Source: Candidatus Binatus sp.
Lineage (GTDB): Bacteria > Desulfobacterota > Binatia > Binatales > Binataceae
Length of the DNA stretch: 64,000 bases
Assembly: GCF_036567905.1 (NCBI RefSeq)
Contig: NZ_DATCTO010000042.1
Location: forward strand, 1 to 64,000
Direction of reading: 5' to 3'
The notes beneath the pieces are model-generated. The model did not search any database. It was given only the letters and a program-made list of their open reading frames with translations, and was not told the DNA's origin. Made by a program: the position numbers and the translations under genes. The stretch's first letter is position 1; every line of letters starts with the position of its first letter. This document shows positions 17,520 through 36,802 of the stretch, in pieces.

Positions 17520-17554
17520 GGTTTCGTTGGTTGGAGCTGGATCGGTATAATTAG

Positions 17555-18142
17555 ATGAAGAAATCAGAGAAAACCGCGCTGGTCGAAGATCTTAACCAGA
17601 GTTTCGTCCGCGCCAGTATCGCGCTCGTGTCCGAATACCGCGGGATGACGGCGGCGGAATCGACCGAGATGCGCAAGCGCCTGCGCGCCGTGCGCGGCGA
17701 GATGCGCGTGGCCAAGAACACCCTTGTCCGCCGCGCGATCAAGGGCACCGCCTACGAGGCGCTCGACAGCAACCTCGGCGGACAGATCGGGCTCATCCTC
17801 AGTTACGAGGATCCGGTGGTACTGGCCAAGACCTTCGCCTCGTTCGGGCCGCTGGGCGAGAAGCTCAAGCTCCGCGGTGCGGTGCTCGACGGCAAGGCGC
17901 TCACGCCCGCGCAAGTGCAGGCGCTGGCAAGCTTGCCGCCGCGCGCGGTGGTTTTCGGCCAGTTGCTCGGCCTGCTGAATGCGCCGGCGACTCAGTTGGT
18001 CCGCTTGCTCAACGAGCCGGGCTCGTACCTGGCGCGCGTGATCGACGCGATTGGAAAAAAGAACGGCGCCGCCGCGGCGGCGCCGGCCGCAGCTTCATCG
18101 GAGCCTGCGCCTGAAGCCGCGGCGCCCGCGTCTGAGGGCTGA
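17555..18142 (+). CDS. rplJ: 50S ribosomal protein L10
   Basis: Base of the L7/L12 stalk. The N-terminal domain (KTALVEDLNQSFVRASIALVSEYRG, split here as KTALVEDLNQSF and ALVSEYRG) matches L10, followed by RVAKNTLVRRAIKGT and the C-terminal helix that binds L7/L12 dimers (near LVRLLNEPGSYLARVIDAI). At 195 residues it is longer than E. coli L10 because of an Ala/Pro/Glu tail. The 35-bp gap upstream is too short for the usual structured L10 leader, so control probably rests on the rplK side. Confidence 0.95.
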   Translation: MKKSEKTALVEDLNQSFVRASIALVSEYRGMTAAESTEMRKRLRAVRGEMRVAKNTLVRRAIKGTAYEALDSNLGGQIGLILSYEDPVVLAKTFASFGPLGEKLKLRGAVLDGKALTPAQVQALASLPPRAVVFGQLLGLLNAPATQLVRLLNEPGSYLARVIDAIGKKNGAAAAAPAAASSEPAPEAAAPASEG

Positions 18143-18245
18143 TCAAGGATTACTGATTTTAATTCATGCACAACGCCCGGAAGAGGTTTCGCTGAAAAAG
18201 CGCTCCCACATCTCCCCGGAAGCGTGAACAAGGAGAGAAGGTAAC

Positions 18246-18635
18246 ATGGCAGAAGCACAACTCAGCCGCGATCAGGTGAAGGATTATCTGAAGAACCTCA
18301 GCCTGATCGATGCAGCGGCGCTGGTTAAGGAACTCGAGACCGAGCTCGGCGTATCGGCGGCGGCTCCGGTCGCGGTGGCTGCCGCTCCGGCGGCCGGCGG
18401 TGCGGCCGCGGCGGCGCCCGAGAAAGAAGAGTTCAACGTCGTGCTGACGGGCTCGGGCGACAAGAAGATCCAGGTGATCAAGGTCGTGCGCGAATTGACC
18501 GGACTCGGCCTCAAGGAGGCCAAGGACCTGGTCGATGGAGCGCCGAAGGCGGTCAAAGAAGGCGTCAACAAAGCCGAGGCCGAAGAGATCAAGAAGAAGC
18601 TCGAAGCCGCCGGCGGCAGCGTGGAGCTGAAGTAG
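18246..18635 (+). CDS. rplL: 50S ribosomal protein L7/L12
   Basis: Multicopy stalk protein that recruits EF-G, EF-Tu and IF2. N-terminal dimerisation helices ([20 protein letters not shown]), an Ala/Pro-rich hinge at about residues 38-58, and a C-terminal domain with [19 protein letters not shown] and [16 protein letters not shown]. 129 residues is usual. A good AGGAGAGAAGG ribosome-binding site at 18230-18240 precedes the ATG. Confidence 0.96.
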   Translation: MAEAQLSRDQVKDYLKNLSLIDAAALVKELETELGVSAAAPVAVAAAPAAGGAAAAAPEKEEFNVVLTGSGDKKIQVIKVVRELTGLGLKEAKDLVDGAPKAVKEGVNKAEAEEIKKKLEAAGGSVELK

Positions 18636-18740
18636 GAAGGATTTAGTCCTTTTGACGCACAACAAAGGGTCGGGAAATTCGCGAGGCGCGGGACTTTCAG
18701 GCGCGCGCGGATTTCAAACGGTCTTTATCGATGAAGCCGT

Positions 18741-18765
18741 GGGCACGGGGGAGACTCCCGCGCCC
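18741..18765 (+). promoter_or_regulatory. Stem-loop between rplL and rpoB
   Basis: GGGCACGGG (18741-18749) pairs with CCCGCGCCC (18757-18765) with one A-C mismatch and a 7-base loop. No T-run follows. It lies in the 190-bp rplL-rpoB gap, where other bacteria have a partial attenuator or an RNase III site; that role is inferred. Confidence 0.35.
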
Positions 18766-18825
18766 GCGTCCTCTATTGCTTCACGGCGCGCCGAAGTATG
18801 TGGCGCACGCACGGTGAGGTAGCTG

Positions 18826-22935
<4,110 letters not shown>

Positions 22936-22956
22936 GGCCAGGGAGTTATTAAAGAG

Positions 22957-27231
<4,275 letters not shown>

Positions 27232-27265
27232 CACGGCGGGTCTGGTCCCGTACATAATGATGTTT

Positions 27266-27300
27266 CCCCCAAGGGCATAAGTGTCCTTGGGGGGTTTGTT
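27266..27300 (+). terminator. Intrinsic terminator after rpoC
   Basis: CCCCCAAGG (27266-27274) and CCTTGGGGG (27285-27293) form a 9-bp perfect stem with a 10-base loop, followed by GTTTGTTT. It separates the rpoBC transcript from the str operon, 34 bp after the rpoC stop. Confidence 0.88.
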
Positions 27301-27430
27301 TGAAAACCGCGTCCCACGAGAGGCAATCCGGCGTACCGGGCCGGCGCGATGCGAGCGCCGAGCGGCTCCGGGAGTCGGCGAACCTCCAGTGGATACGCTG
27401 CTCGAAACGAAAGAGAACGAGAATTATAAC

Positions 27431-27802
27431 GTGCCGACAATAAACCAGTTGATCCGACAGGCGCGCGTGAAAAAACGCTTCAAGGTTAAGGCGCGCGCGC
27501 TCGAAGGCTCGCCTCAGAAGCGCGGCGTGTGCACGCAGGTGAAGACGACTACGCCCAAGAAGCCCAACTCCGCGCTGCGCAAGGTCGCGCGCGTGCGGCT
27601 GTCCAACGGGATCGAGGTGAATACCTATATCCCGGGCGTCGGACACAACCTGCAGGAGCATTCCGTGGTGCTGATTCGCGGCGGTCGCGTGCGCGATCTG
27701 CCCGGCGTTCGCTATCACGTGATTCGCGGCACCCTCGACTCGATCGGCGTACAGGAGCGGCGCAAGGGCCGTTCCAAGTACGGATCGAAGAAACCCAAGT
27801 AG
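27431..27802 (+). CDS. rpsL: 30S ribosomal protein S12
   Basis: Decoding-centre protein, 123 residues, starting at GTG 27431 ([16 protein letters not shown]). The longer open frame upstream overlaps the terminator and is not real. The [20 protein letters not shown] loop has the usual lysine 43. The second loop reads [13 protein letters not shown]: residue 88, lysine in most bacteria, is arginine here (codon CGC, 27692-27694), a change that gives streptomycin resistance in Mycobacterium tuberculosis (K88R) and E. coli (K87R in its numbering). It is the first gene of the str operon. Confidence 0.96.
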   Translation: MPTINQLIRQARVKKRFKVKARALEGSPQKRGVCTQVKTTTPKKPNSALRKVARVRLSNGIEVNTYIPGVGHNLQEHSVVLIRGGRVRDLPGVRYHVIRGTLDSIGVQERRKGRSKYGSKKPK

Positions 27803-27808
27803 AGTTAT

Positions 27809-28279
27809 ATGTCGCGCAAAGGACAAATTCGCGTCCGCGAAATTCCGGCGGACCCCAAGTATCACGACCGCACCGTCGCCAAGTTCATGAACGTGGTGAT
27901 GGAACGCGGCAAGAAGTCGCTCGCCGAGCAGATCTTCTATCACGCGCTGGATCTCGTCGCGGAGCGCTCGAAGGAAGACGGCCTGGTCGTTTTCAAACGC
28001 GCGCTCGACAATGTTCGTCCGGCGGTCGAGGTTCGCTCGCGCCGGGTCGGCGGCGCCAACTACCAGGTGCCGAGCGAGGTGCGCCCGGTGCGGCGCAATT
28101 CGCTGGCGATGCGATGGCTGGTTGCGGCGGCGCGCGCGCGCGGCGAAAAGTCGATGGAAGAGCGGCTGGCCGCCGAAATCCTCGACGCCGCCGCCAATCG
28201 CGGCGGCGGGGTCAAGAAGCGCGAAGACACACATCGAATGGCCGACGCCAACAAGGCGTTCGCCCACTATCGCTGGTAA
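27809..28279 (+). CDS. rpsG: 30S ribosomal protein S7
   Basis: Primary assembly protein of the 30S head that binds the 3' domain of 16S rRNA; in E. coli it represses the str operon. 156 residues, starting [19 protein letters not shown], with [39 protein letters not shown] and a C-terminal [24 protein letters not shown] end (here [15 protein letters not shown]). Six bp after rpsL. Confidence 0.96.
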   Translation: MSRKGQIRVREIPADPKYHDRTVAKFMNVVMERGKKSLAEQIFYHALDLVAERSKEDGLVVFKRALDNVRPAVEVRSRRVGGANYQVPSEVRPVRRNSLAMRWLVAAARARGEKSMEERLAAEILDAAANRGGGVKKREDTHRMADANKAFAHYRW

Positions 28280-28296
28280 TCACCGAGTTTTTTTAG

Positions 28297-30390
28297 ATGG
28301 CTCGTCAGACACCAATAGAACGGGTGCGCAATATCGGCATCATGGCGCACATCGATGCCGGCAAGACCACCACCACCGAGCGCGTGCTGTTCTATACCGG
28401 CATCAATTACAAGATCGGCGAGGTGCACGAAGGCACCGCGACGATGGACTGGATGGTGCAGGAGCAGGAGCGCGGCATCACGATCACGTCGGCGGCGACC
28501 ACCTGTTTCTGGCGCGACAACCGCATCAATATTATCGACACGCCCGGACACGTCGATTTCACCATCGAGGTCGAGCGCTCGCTGCGCGTGCTCGACGGCG
28601 CGGTCGCGGTGTTCTGCGCGGTCGGCGGGGTCGAGCCGCAGTCGGAAACCGTCTGGCGCCAGGCCGACAAGTACCGCGTGCCGCGAATTGCATTTATCAA
28701 CAAGATGGACCGCGTCGGCGCGGAGTTCGAGCGCGTCGTGCAGGAGATGCGCGACAAGCTCAAGGCCACGCCGCTGCTGTTGCATCTGCCGATCGGCGCC
28801 GAGGAAAAGTTCACCGGGCTGGTCGATCTGATCGATCGCAAGGCGCTGATTTGGGACGAGGATCGGCTCGGCGCGGAGTTTCGCGTCACCGACATCCCGG
28901 CCGATTTGGAAGAGCAGGCCGCCGGATACCGCGACAAGCTGGTCGAAACGCTCGCCGATCACGACGAGCACATCATGGAGCTTTACCTCGAGGGCAAGGC
29001 GCCCGAGCCCGGCCAGATTCGCACCGCGATTCGCGCCGCCACGCTCAAGATGGCGGTCACCCCGGTGATTCTCGGCTCCGCGTTCCGCAACAAGGGCGTG
29101 CAGCCGATGCTCGACGCGGTCGTTGACTACCTGCCCTCGCCGCTGGACCTGCCACCCGTCGTCGGCAAGGCCGGCGACAAGATCGAAGAGCGATGGCCGC
29201 GCGACGACGCGCCGTTCTCCGCGCTTGCGTTCAAGATTATGAACGACCAGCACATGGGGACGCTCACCTTCATTCGGGTTTATTCGGGCACGCTGGAAAG
29301 CGGCTCGTCGCTGCTCAATGCGACGCGTGGCAAGCGCGAACGAATCGGCCGGATGCTCAAGATGCACGCGAACAAGCGCGAGGATATCACCGAGGTTTAC
29401 GCCGGCGACATTTGCGCAGTCGGGCTTCGCGACACGACCACCGGCGACACGCTATGCGATCCGGCGCATCCAATAATATTGGAATCGATCGAGTTCCCCG
29501 AGCCGGTCATCCAGATCGCAATCGAGCCCAAGACCAAGGCCGACCAGGAAAAACTCGGCGAGGCGCTCCAGAAGCTCGCCAAAGAGGATCCGTCCTTCAG
29601 AGTCAGCGTCAACAAGGAAACTTCGCAGACCCTGATTTCGGGGATGGGCGAGCTGCACCTCGAGATCATCGTCGATCGGATGCTGCGCGAATTCAAAGTC
29701 GACGCGAATATCGGCAAGCCGCAGGTCGCATACCGGGAAACGGTCAAGCGCGCGGCTGAAGCCGAGGGCAAGCTGGTCCGCCAGAGCGGCGGTCACGGAC
29801 AGTACGCCGTGGTCGAGCTGAGAATCGAGCCGCTCGCCAAGGGCCTTGGCTTCGAGTTCGAGGACGGCACCAAGGGCGGATCGATTCCGCGCAATTTCAT
29901 TCCGTCGATCGAAGACGGGGTCAGAGAGGCGATGGAGAACGGGGTGCTCGCGGGCTATCCGATGGTCGATATCAAGGCCATCGTGATCGACGGCAAGTCC
30001 CACGATGTGGACTCGTCGGAGCTCGCGTTTAAAATCGCCGGCTCGATGGCGTTCAAGGAAGCTTGCGAAAGAGCCGAGCCGATTTTGCTCGAACCGATAA
30101 TGGAGGTCGAGGCCGTCACCCCGCAGGAGTTCATGGGCGAGGTGATTGGCGATCTCAGCGGGCGGCGCGGCAAGATTCTCGACATGGAAAATCGCGCCGG
30201 CGCGCAGGTCATCGAGGCCCGCGTCCCGCTCGCCACCATGTTCGGTTACGCCACCCGGCTGCGCTCGATGACCCAGGGCCGCGCAACTTACACCATGCAG
30301 TTCGGCGCGTACGAACCCGTGCCGCGAAATATTTTTGAAGAGTTGACGGCGCGCAACGCCGAAGGAGGCGATTCGCGCGCGCGTGCATAA
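28297..30390 (+). CDS. fusA: Elongation factor G
   Basis: Translocation GTPase, 697 residues, five domains. G1 is [19 protein letters not shown], switch I ends [20 protein letters not shown]3 is [19 protein letters not shown]4 is [10 protein letters not shown]; domain IV has the conserved [10 protein letters not shown] segment, and the C-terminus has [21 protein letters not shown]. It follows rpsG by 17 bp and precedes tuf by 37 bp in the standard str order. Only this copy is present in the window. Confidence 0.98.
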   Translation: MARQTPIERVRNIGIMAHIDAGKTTTTERVLFYTGINYKIGEVHEGTATMDWMVQEQERGITITSAATTCFWRDNRINIIDTPGHVDFTIEVERSLRVLDGAVAVFCAVGGVEPQSETVWRQADKYRVPRIAFINKMDRVGAEFERVVQEMRDKLKATPLLLHLPIGAEEKFTGLVDLIDRKALIWDEDRLGAEFRVTDIPADLEEQAAGYRDKLVETLADHDEHIMELYLEGKAPEPGQIRTAIRAATLKMAVTPVILGSAFRNKGVQPMLDAVVDYLPSPLDLPPVVGKAGDKIEERWPRDDAPFSALAFKIMNDQHMGTLTFIRVYSGTLESGSSLLNATRGKRERIGRMLKMHANKREDITEVYAGDICAVGLRDTTTGDTLCDPAHPIILESIEFPEPVIQIAIEPKTKADQEKLGEALQKLAKEDPSFRVSVNKETSQTLISGMGELHLEIIVDRMLREFKVDANIGKPQVAYRETVKRAAEAEGKLVRQSGGHGQYAVVELRIEPLAKGLGFEFEDGTKGGSIPRNFIPSIEDGVREAMENGVLAGYPMVDIKAIVIDGKSHDVDSSELAFKIAGSMAFKEACERAEPILLEPIMEVEAVTPQEFMGEVIGDLSGRRGKILDMENRAGAQVIEARVPLATMFGYATRLRSMTQGRATYTMQFGAYEPVPRNIFEELTARNAEGGDSRARA

Positions 30391-30427
30391 CGACTCGTGA
30401 GCAACGCGCTCAATCGGAGGTTACATC

Positions 30428-31627
<1,200 letters not shown>

Positions 31628-31702
31628 CGGACACCGAACAATGGTGCGCAATCGAGTGGAGATGGAGCGGAGCGCTTAACGAATCGGGCGCGGTATTCCC
31701 AG

Positions 31703-32011
31703 ATGAACGACAAGATACGCATACGCCTCAAGGCGTACGACTACCGCCTGCTCGATCAGTCGGTTCGCGAAATCGTGGACACCATCCGCCGCACCGGCGG
31801 CCGCGTGGCCGGTCCGATTCCGCTGCCCACCCGCATCGAGCGCTTCACCGTCAACCGCTCGCCGCACGTGGACAAAAAGTCGCGCGAGCATTTTGAAATT
31901 CGTACTCATAAACGTCTGCTCGACGTCCTCGAGCCGACCCAGCAGACCATCGACGCGCTGGGCAAGCTCGATCTGGCCGCGGGCGTGGACGTCGAAATCA
32001 AGCTCGAGTAG
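31703..32011 (+). CDS. rpsJ: 30S ribosomal protein S10 / NusE
   Basis: First gene of the S10 operon; also the NusE antitermination factor that binds NusB and NusG. 102 residues, [21 protein letters not shown] at the start, then [35 protein letters not shown] (motif PTR..VNRSPHV) and the C-terminal [13 protein letters not shown] 75-bp gap separates it from tuf; I see no clear S10 leader structure there. Confidence 0.97.
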   Translation: MNDKIRIRLKAYDYRLLDQSVREIVDTIRRTGGRVAGPIPLPTRIERFTVNRSPHVDKKSREHFEIRTHKRLLDVLEPTQQTIDALGKLDLAAGVDVEIKLE

Positions 32012-32016
32012 GGCCG

Positions 32017-32685
32017 ATGCTGACCGGATTGATTGGAAAAAAAATCGGAATGACCCAGATGACCGACGCCGCCGGACGCGTGTGCGCCGCCACCGTGCTG
32101 ACGCTTGGCCCATGCACCGTCTCCCAGTTGAAAACCGCGGCGACTGACGGTTACGAAGCCGTGCAGGTCACCTTCGGCAAAAAAAAGCTCAACCGCGTGA
32201 CCGGCGGCGAACGCGGCCATTTCGCCAAGGCCAACATCGCCGCCGGAATCAAATCCGGCGAGTTCGAACGCCGCGGCGAGGGCGAGTTGAAGCTCGGACA
32301 GCCCATCGCGGCTGCCGACGTGTTCAAGGTCGGCGATCAGGTCGATATAACCGGCGTCTCCAAGGGCCACGGCTACGCCGGCGTCATCAAGCGCCACCAT
32401 TTCTCCGGCTTCCCCGGCTCCCACGGCACCCACGAGTATTTCCGCCACGGCGGATCGATCGGCAACCGCTCGTACCCCGGGCGCGTGCGCAAGGGGATGA
32501 GGATGGCGGGGCAGATGGGCAATGAGACCGCCTCGATCCTAAATCTCGAAGTGCTCGAGATACTTGCCGGCGACAACGCAGTCGTCGTCTCGGGCGCGGT
32601 GCCCGGACCCGACGGCGCTTTGCTCGTCGTCCATCACGCGGCCCGCCCGCGCCGCCGCGCCAATGTGAAGGTGGCCAATGCCTGA
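32017..32685 (+). CDS. rplC: 50S ribosomal protein L3
   Basis: Early 50S assembly protein whose loop reaches the peptidyl-transferase centre. 222 residues, with LIGKKIGMTQMTDAAGRV, KGHGYAGVIKRHHFSG and the loop HEYFRHGGSIGNRSYPGRV followed by KGMRMAGQMGNE. The EYFRHGGSIG spelling is one I associate with Deltaproteobacteria-like and Acidobacteria-like lineages rather than enterics. It starts 5 bp after rpsJ and overlaps rplD by 8 bp. Confidence 0.96.
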   Translation: MLTGLIGKKIGMTQMTDAAGRVCAATVLTLGPCTVSQLKTAATDGYEAVQVTFGKKKLNRVTGGERGHFAKANIAAGIKSGEFERRGEGELKLGQPIAAADVFKVGDQVDITGVSKGHGYAGVIKRHHFSGFPGSHGTHEYFRHGGSIGNRSYPGRVRKGMRMAGQMGNETASILNLEVLEILAGDNAVVVSGAVPGPDGALLVVHHAARPRRRANVKVANA

Positions 32686-33337
32686 GCGGAAAGAAAAGCT
32701 ATCGCCGGTCAAGCTGCCGCTGTACTCGGCCGCCCATGAAAAAATCGGCGAGCTCGAAGTCGCCGGCGCAGTTTTCGGCCGCGACGGCGATCTGTCGCTG
32801 CTGCACGAGGCGGTCCGGATGCAGCTTGCCAATCGCCGCTCCGGAACCGCGTCCACCAAGACCAAGGGGCTTATCTCCGGCGGCGGCCGCAAGCCGTGGC
32901 GGCAGAAGGGAACCGGACGCGCGCGCGCTGGATCGACGCGATCGCCGATATGGCGTCACGGCGGAACCATCTTCGGCCCGCAGCCGCGCGACTATTCGTA
33001 CAAGATGCCGAAAAAGGCGTGGCGCGCAGCGCTCTGCCTCGCGATTTCCGATCGCGCCCGCAACGGCAAGCTGTTCGTCATCGAGTCGCTCGATCTGTCC
33101 GAGCCGAAAACCAAAGCCGCCAAGGCCGCGCTCGACAAGCTCGGCCTCGAGCACGCGCTGATAGTGATGGGCGAAGGCGATGGCAAGTTTTTTCTCGCCG
33201 CGCGCAACCTCGCCGCGCACAAGGTGCTCGCGCTTGAAGGGCTTAACGTTTATGACGTGCTCAATCACCGGGAACTCGTGATGACCAGCCGGACCGCCAA
33301 GGCGATCGAAGCCCGATTTGCCGGAGAAGCGAAATGA
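32678..33337 (+). CDS. rplD: 50S ribosomal protein L4
   Basis: Exit-tunnel protein, 219 residues, somewhat longer at the N-terminus than E. coli L4. Conserved blocks are ANRRSGTASTKTKG, the tunnel loop GGGRKPWRQKGTGRARAGSTRSPIW (only GRKPWRQKGTGRARAGS is quoted as the core) and FGPQPRDYSYKMPKKAWRAAL. In enterics L4 represses the S10 operon. The start lies inside the end of rplC (8-bp overlap), showing translational coupling. Confidence 0.95.
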   Translation: MPERKEKLSPVKLPLYSAAHEKIGELEVAGAVFGRDGDLSLLHEAVRMQLANRRSGTASTKTKGLISGGGRKPWRQKGTGRARAGSTRSPIWRHGGTIFGPQPRDYSYKMPKKAWRAALCLAISDRARNGKLFVIESLDLSEPKTKAAKAALDKLGLEHALIVMGEGDGKFFLAARNLAAHKVLALEGLNVYDVLNHRELVMTSRTAKAIEARFAGEAK

Positions 33338-33624
33338 GCAGCCCCGAGAGCCTGATTCTCGCGCCCATCATCACCGAGAAGGGCACCATGGCCAGCGAAA
33401 AGGCCGGCCAGGTGCTGTTCCGCGTGCGCCCCGGGGCGAGCAAGGACAAAATTCGCGAGGCCGTCGAGCAACTGTTCAAGGTCACCGTGCTCAAGGTCCG
33501 CACTTCGAACTTCATGGGCAAGGAACGCAAAAAGGGCGCAATCAAGGGCCGCCAGATGGATTGGAAGAAGGCCTACGTAACCCTGAAGCAAGGCGACAAG
33601 ATCGAATTCTTCGAAGGCCTGTAA
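33334..33624 (+). CDS. rplW: 50S ribosomal protein L23
   Basis: Tunnel-exit protein that docks trigger factor and SRP. 96 residues: ILAPIITEKGTMASEK at the start, VLFRVRPGASKDKIREAVEQLF, then VLKVRTSNFMGKERKKG and the YVTLKQGDKIEFFEGL end. Its ATG overlaps the rplD stop (ATGA). A 65-bp gap then precedes rplB. Confidence 0.96.
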   Translation: MSSPESLILAPIITEKGTMASEKAGQVLFRVRPGASKDKIREAVEQLFKVTVLKVRTSNFMGKERKKGAIKGRQMDWKKAYVTLKQGDKIEFFEGL

Positions 33625-33689
33625 GCGGCGGAGCGCGATACCGGAACGAGAGCTCGTAACGAGAAAGAATAGATACTGAGAATAGAAGA

Positions 33690-34520
33690 ATGGCAGTCAT
33701 ACAATTAAATCCGCGCACTCCCGGTCAGCGCTTCATGCAGATAGCGGATTTCTCCGAGCTCAGCAAAAAAGAGCCCGAGAAAAGCCTGCTGGTCCCGCTC
33801 CAGCGCACCGGCGGACGCAACAATCGCGGCCGCATGACCTCGCGTCATCGCGGCGGCGGACACAAGCGCCGCCTTCGCCTGATCGATTTCAAGCGCAATC
33901 GCGACGGTATTTCGGCCGTCGTCTTCGCGCTTGAATACGATCCCAATCGCTCCGCCAATATCGCGCTGCTCCACTATGCCGACGGGGTCAAGACCTACAT
34001 CCTGGCGCCCGACGGGCTCAAGGTCGGCGCCAAAGTCGAGTCGGGCGCGACCGCCGACATCAAGCCGGGCAACGCGCTCATGCTCAAGAACATCCCGCTC
34101 GGCACCATCGTTCATGCCATCGAGATGAAACCGGGAGCCGGCGCCAAGCTCGCGCGCGGCGCGGGTGTGCAGGCTCAGTTGATGGCGAAAGAGGGCAAGA
34201 TGGCGCTGCTCAAGCTGCCCTCGGGCGAGCAGCGGATGGTGCAGGCCGATTGCCGCGCCACCATCGGCCAGGTCGGCAATCTCGACCACGAAAATATTTC
34301 TATCGGCAAGGCCGGACGCTCGCGATGGCTCGGCAAGCGCGGTCATGTGCGTGGAGTCGCGATGAACCCGGTTGACCATCCGCACGGCGGTGGCGAGGGC
34401 AAGTCGAAGGGCAACCATCCCCAGTCGCCGTGGGGACAGCCCGCCAAAGGATACAAGACGCGCAAGAAGCAGCCGTCGGACAATCTGATCGTCAGCCGCC
34501 GGCCGCGCGGGAAGCATTAA
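33690..34520 (+). CDS. rplB: 50S ribosomal protein L2
   Basis: Core protein near the peptidyl-transferase centre, 276 residues. Landmarks are [40 protein letters not shown] and the highly conserved [17 protein letters not shown] block, including the histidine implicated in peptidyl transfer. The end [15 protein letters not shown] is typical. rpsS follows 5 bp later. Confidence 0.97.
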   Translation: MAVIQLNPRTPGQRFMQIADFSELSKKEPEKSLLVPLQRTGGRNNRGRMTSRHRGGGHKRRLRLIDFKRNRDGISAVVFALEYDPNRSANIALLHYADGVKTYILAPDGLKVGAKVESGATADIKPGNALMLKNIPLGTIVHAIEMKPGAGAKLARGAGVQAQLMAKEGKMALLKLPSGEQRMVQADCRATIGQVGNLDHENISIGKAGRSRWLGKRGHVRGVAMNPVDHPHGGGEGKSKGNHPQSPWGQPAKGYKTRKKQPSDNLIVSRRPRGKH

Positions 34521-34525
34521 TCGTT

Positions 34526-34855
34526 ATGGCCAGGTCACTCAAAAAAGGTCCTTTCGTTGACGGGCATCTGCTCAAAAAAGTTACCGCCGCGTCCGCCTCG
34601 GGCGACAAGCGAATCATCAAGACCTGGTCGCGACGCTCGATGATAACGCCCGACATGATCGCGCTGACGTTCGCCGTCCACAACGGGCACAAGTTCATCC
34701 CCGTGTACTGCACCGAGAACATGGTCGGCCACAAGCTCGGCGAATTCGCGCCGACCCGGACCTTCCACGGTCATGCCGGCGATCGCAAGGGCGAAGTGAA
34801 GCCGGCCGCCGCCGCCGCTCCCGCCGCACCGCCTCCGGCTGCGGCCAAGGCGTAA
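34526..34855 (+). CDS. rpsS: 30S ribosomal protein S19, with Ala/Pro tail
   Basis: 30S head protein that contacts S13 and the A-site finger. The start ATG at 34526 gives [19 protein letters not shown]; the open frame upstream of it lies in rplB. Core blocks [42 protein letters not shown] (quoted as [19 protein letters not shown]) and FHGHAGD are ordinary. At 109 residues it is about 17 longer than usual because of a C-terminal run of Ala and Pro after GEVKP. Confidence 0.95.
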   Translation: MARSLKKGPFVDGHLLKKVTAASASGDKRIIKTWSRRSMITPDMIALTFAVHNGHKFIPVYCTENMVGHKLGEFAPTRTFHGHAGDRKGEVKPAAAAAPAAPPPAAAKA

Positions 34856-34875
34856 GCGGGGAAGTTGTAACAGTC

Positions 34876-35214
34876 ATGGAATCCGTATCGCGAACCCGCT
34901 TCATCAGAATCTCGCCGCGCAAGCTCAAGCTGGTGTGCGAGTTGATCGCGGGCAAGAAAGTCGATCACGCGCTGTCGATTCTCGAGTTCACGCCCAAGAA
35001 GGCGGCCAGGTTCGTCTCTAAAACTCTGCTTGCCGCAATCGCCAACGCGCGCGATCAGCAGAACGTGGACGAGGACAAGTTGTTCGTAAAACGCGCGACC
35101 GCCGACACCGGGCCGACCTGGAAGCGATCGCTCATGCGCGCCCATATGCACGCGACGCCAATCCACAAACGCACCAGCCATCTCACGGTAATCGTGGACG
35201 AGCGGGCGTCCTGA
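34876..35214 (+). CDS. rplV: 50S ribosomal protein L22
   Basis: Protein that links all domains of 23S rRNA and lines the exit tunnel. 112 residues: [25 protein letters not shown] (core [14 protein letters not shown]), [20 protein letters not shown], then the tunnel loop [20 protein letters not shown] and [11 protein letters not shown]. It follows rpsS by 20 bp and precedes rpsC by 8 bp. Confidence 0.96.
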   Translation: MESVSRTRFIRISPRKLKLVCELIAGKKVDHALSILEFTPKKAARFVSKTLLAAIANARDQQNVDEDKLFVKRATADTGPTWKRSLMRAHMHATPIHKRTSHLTVIVDERAS

Positions 35215-35222
35215 GGTCTTCG

Positions 35223-35900
35223 ATGGGACAGAAAGTACATCCGCGCGGATTTCGCCTCGGCATCATCGAAAGCTGGGACTCCAGATGGTACGCCAGCCAC
35301 GACTACGCCAAATTGCTGCACGAGGATTTGAAGCTGCGCGATTTTATCAAAAAGCGGCTCTACCACGCCGGCATCTCGCGGATTGAAATCGAGCGGATGG
35401 CCAACAAGGCCAAAATAAATATCTACACCGCGCGCCCCGGCATCGTCATCGGCAAGAAGGGCGCCGAAATCGACAAGCTCAAGATCGATATCCAGAAGCT
35501 GATGAAAGGGCGCGACTCGTTTATCAATATCCACGAGGTGCGCCGCCCCGACCTCGACCCCCAGCTGGTCGCCGAGAATATCGCGCTCCAGCTCGAGCGC
35601 CGCGTCGCCTTTCGCCGCGCGATGAAAGAAGCCGTCACGCGCGCGATGCGGATGGGCGCGCAGGGCGTCAAGGTCCACGTCGCCGGACGCCTGGGCGGCG
35701 CGGAAATTGCGCGTCAGGAATGGTACCGCGAGGGCCGCGTGCCCCTGCAGACGCTGCGCGCGGACGTGGCTTACGGATTTGCCGAAGCGCGCACGACCTA
35801 CGGCCAGATCGGCGTGAAGGTCTGGATTTTCCGCGGCGAAGTCCTCACCCGCAAGGATGCGGACGCAAAACGCGCAGGCGCGCCTGCGCAGGCGAATTGA
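35223..35900 (+). CDS. rpsC: 30S ribosomal protein S3
   Basis: mRNA-entry protein with helicase-type activity, 225 residues. N-terminal [20 protein letters not shown], a KH domain with the [17 protein letters not shown] loop (GxxG), then [22 protein letters not shown] and [20 protein letters not shown]. The C-terminal tail is short and Ala-rich. It is followed by rplP after 9 bp. Confidence 0.96.
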   Translation: MGQKVHPRGFRLGIIESWDSRWYASHDYAKLLHEDLKLRDFIKKRLYHAGISRIEIERMANKAKINIYTARPGIVIGKKGAEIDKLKIDIQKLMKGRDSFINIHEVRRPDLDPQLVAENIALQLERRVAFRRAMKEAVTRAMRMGAQGVKVHVAGRLGGAEIARQEWYREGRVPLQTLRADVAYGFAEARTTYGQIGVKVWIFRGEVLTRKDADAKRAGAPAQAN

Positions 35901-35909
35901 CCAGGTAAG

Positions 35910-36335
35910 ATGCTCGCACCAAAAAAAGTTAAATGGCGCAAAATGATGAAGGGCCGCGTCCGCGGCGCCGAGTCGCGCGGTCTCACGCTCGCCTTCGGCG
36001 ACTACGGACTCAAGTCGCTCGAGACTTGCCGCATCGATACCCGCGCGCTCGAAGCCGCTCGTATCGCGCTGACCCGCCATATCAAGCGCGGCGGCCGCGT
36101 CTGGATTCGCGTCTTCCCCGACAAACCCTTCACCAAGAAACCCGCCGAGACCCGCATGGGTAAGGGCAAGGGCTCGCCCGAGGGATGGGTCGCGTGCGTC
36201 AGGCCCGGCAGGATTCTGTTCGAGATGGAAGGCGTCGATTACGCCACCGCAAAAGAAGCGATGCGGCTGGCGGCGCACAAGCTGCCGATCAAAACAATTA
36301 TGGTCCAGCGCGAGGAGGGCGGCCTTGGAGCTTGA
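35910..36335 (+). CDS. rplP: 50S ribosomal protein L16
   Basis: Late-assembly protein that positions A-site tRNA. 141 residues: [43 protein letters not shown] (quoted core [10 protein letters not shown]), [21 protein letters not shown] and [22 protein letters not shown]. The end overlaps the TTG start of rpmC by 11 bp. Confidence 0.96.
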   Translation: MLAPKKVKWRKMMKGRVRGAESRGLTLAFGDYGLKSLETCRIDTRALEAARIALTRHIKRGGRVWIRVFPDKPFTKKPAETRMGKGKGSPEGWVACVRPGRILFEMEGVDYATAKEAMRLAAHKLPIKTIMVQREEGGLGA

Positions 36336-36558
36336 TGAACTAAGGCAGATGACGGCGCCGGATTTGCGCGTCAAGGAGCGCGAGTCGCGCGAGGAAATTT
36401 TTCGCCTCCGGCTCAAGCTGCGCACCAATCAGCTGGATAATCACGCCGGCTATCGGCGCGCGCGCCGCGAGCTGGCGCTCATCATGACTTTGCTCGGCGA
36501 GAAGGCGCGCGGCGCGGCCGCGGCGGACAAGAAGGTAGCCAATGCGGGAAAGAATTAA
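36325..36558 (+). CDS. rpmC: 50S ribosomal protein L29
   Basis: Two-helix protein near the tunnel exit. The TTG at 36325 gives [21 protein letters not shown], which matches the L29 N-terminus; no ATG in frame would keep the first helix. The conserved [24 protein letters not shown] helix (here [18 protein letters not shown]) follows. The length of 77 residues is a little over the usual because of an Ala/Lys tail. It overlaps rplP by 11 bp and rpsQ by 17 bp. Confidence 0.92.
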   Translation: MELDELRQMTAPDLRVKERESREEIFRLRLKLRTNQLDNHAGYRRARRELALIMTLLGEKARGAAAADKKVANAGKN

Positions 36559-36796
36559 ACGGCGCGAGGGCACTGTCGTGTCCGCCAAGATGACCAAGAC
36601 CGTGGTGGTCAGGGTGGACCGCATGGTCGAGCATCCCCTCTACGGCAAGCGCGTGCGTCGCAGCACCCGCTTCATGGCGCACGACGAACGCGGCGAGTGC
36701 AAGGAAGGCGATCGCGTGCAGATTATCGAGTCGCGGCCGCTCTCCAGGAACAAGCGCTGGCGCATCAGCCGCGTGCTCAAAAAGGCCGCGGGGTAG
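36542..36796 (+). CDS. rpsQ: 30S ribosomal protein S17
   Basis: OB-fold primary rRNA-binding protein. 84 residues: RREGTVVSAKMTKTVVVRVDR, HPLYGKRVRRSTRFMAHDE, EGDRVQIIESRPLSRNKRWRI. Starts inside the end of rpmC and is followed by rplN after 6 bp. Confidence 0.95.
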   Translation: MRERIKRREGTVVSAKMTKTVVVRVDRMVEHPLYGKRVRRSTRFMAHDERGECKEGDRVQIIESRPLSRNKRWRISRVLKKAAG

Positions 36797-36802
36797 GGCG
36801 CG

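Noticed and set aside
17520..17554. L10 leader regulatory RNA before rplJ
   Set aside because: Only 35 bp separate rplA and rplJ, too short for the known structured leader, and no stem is visible.
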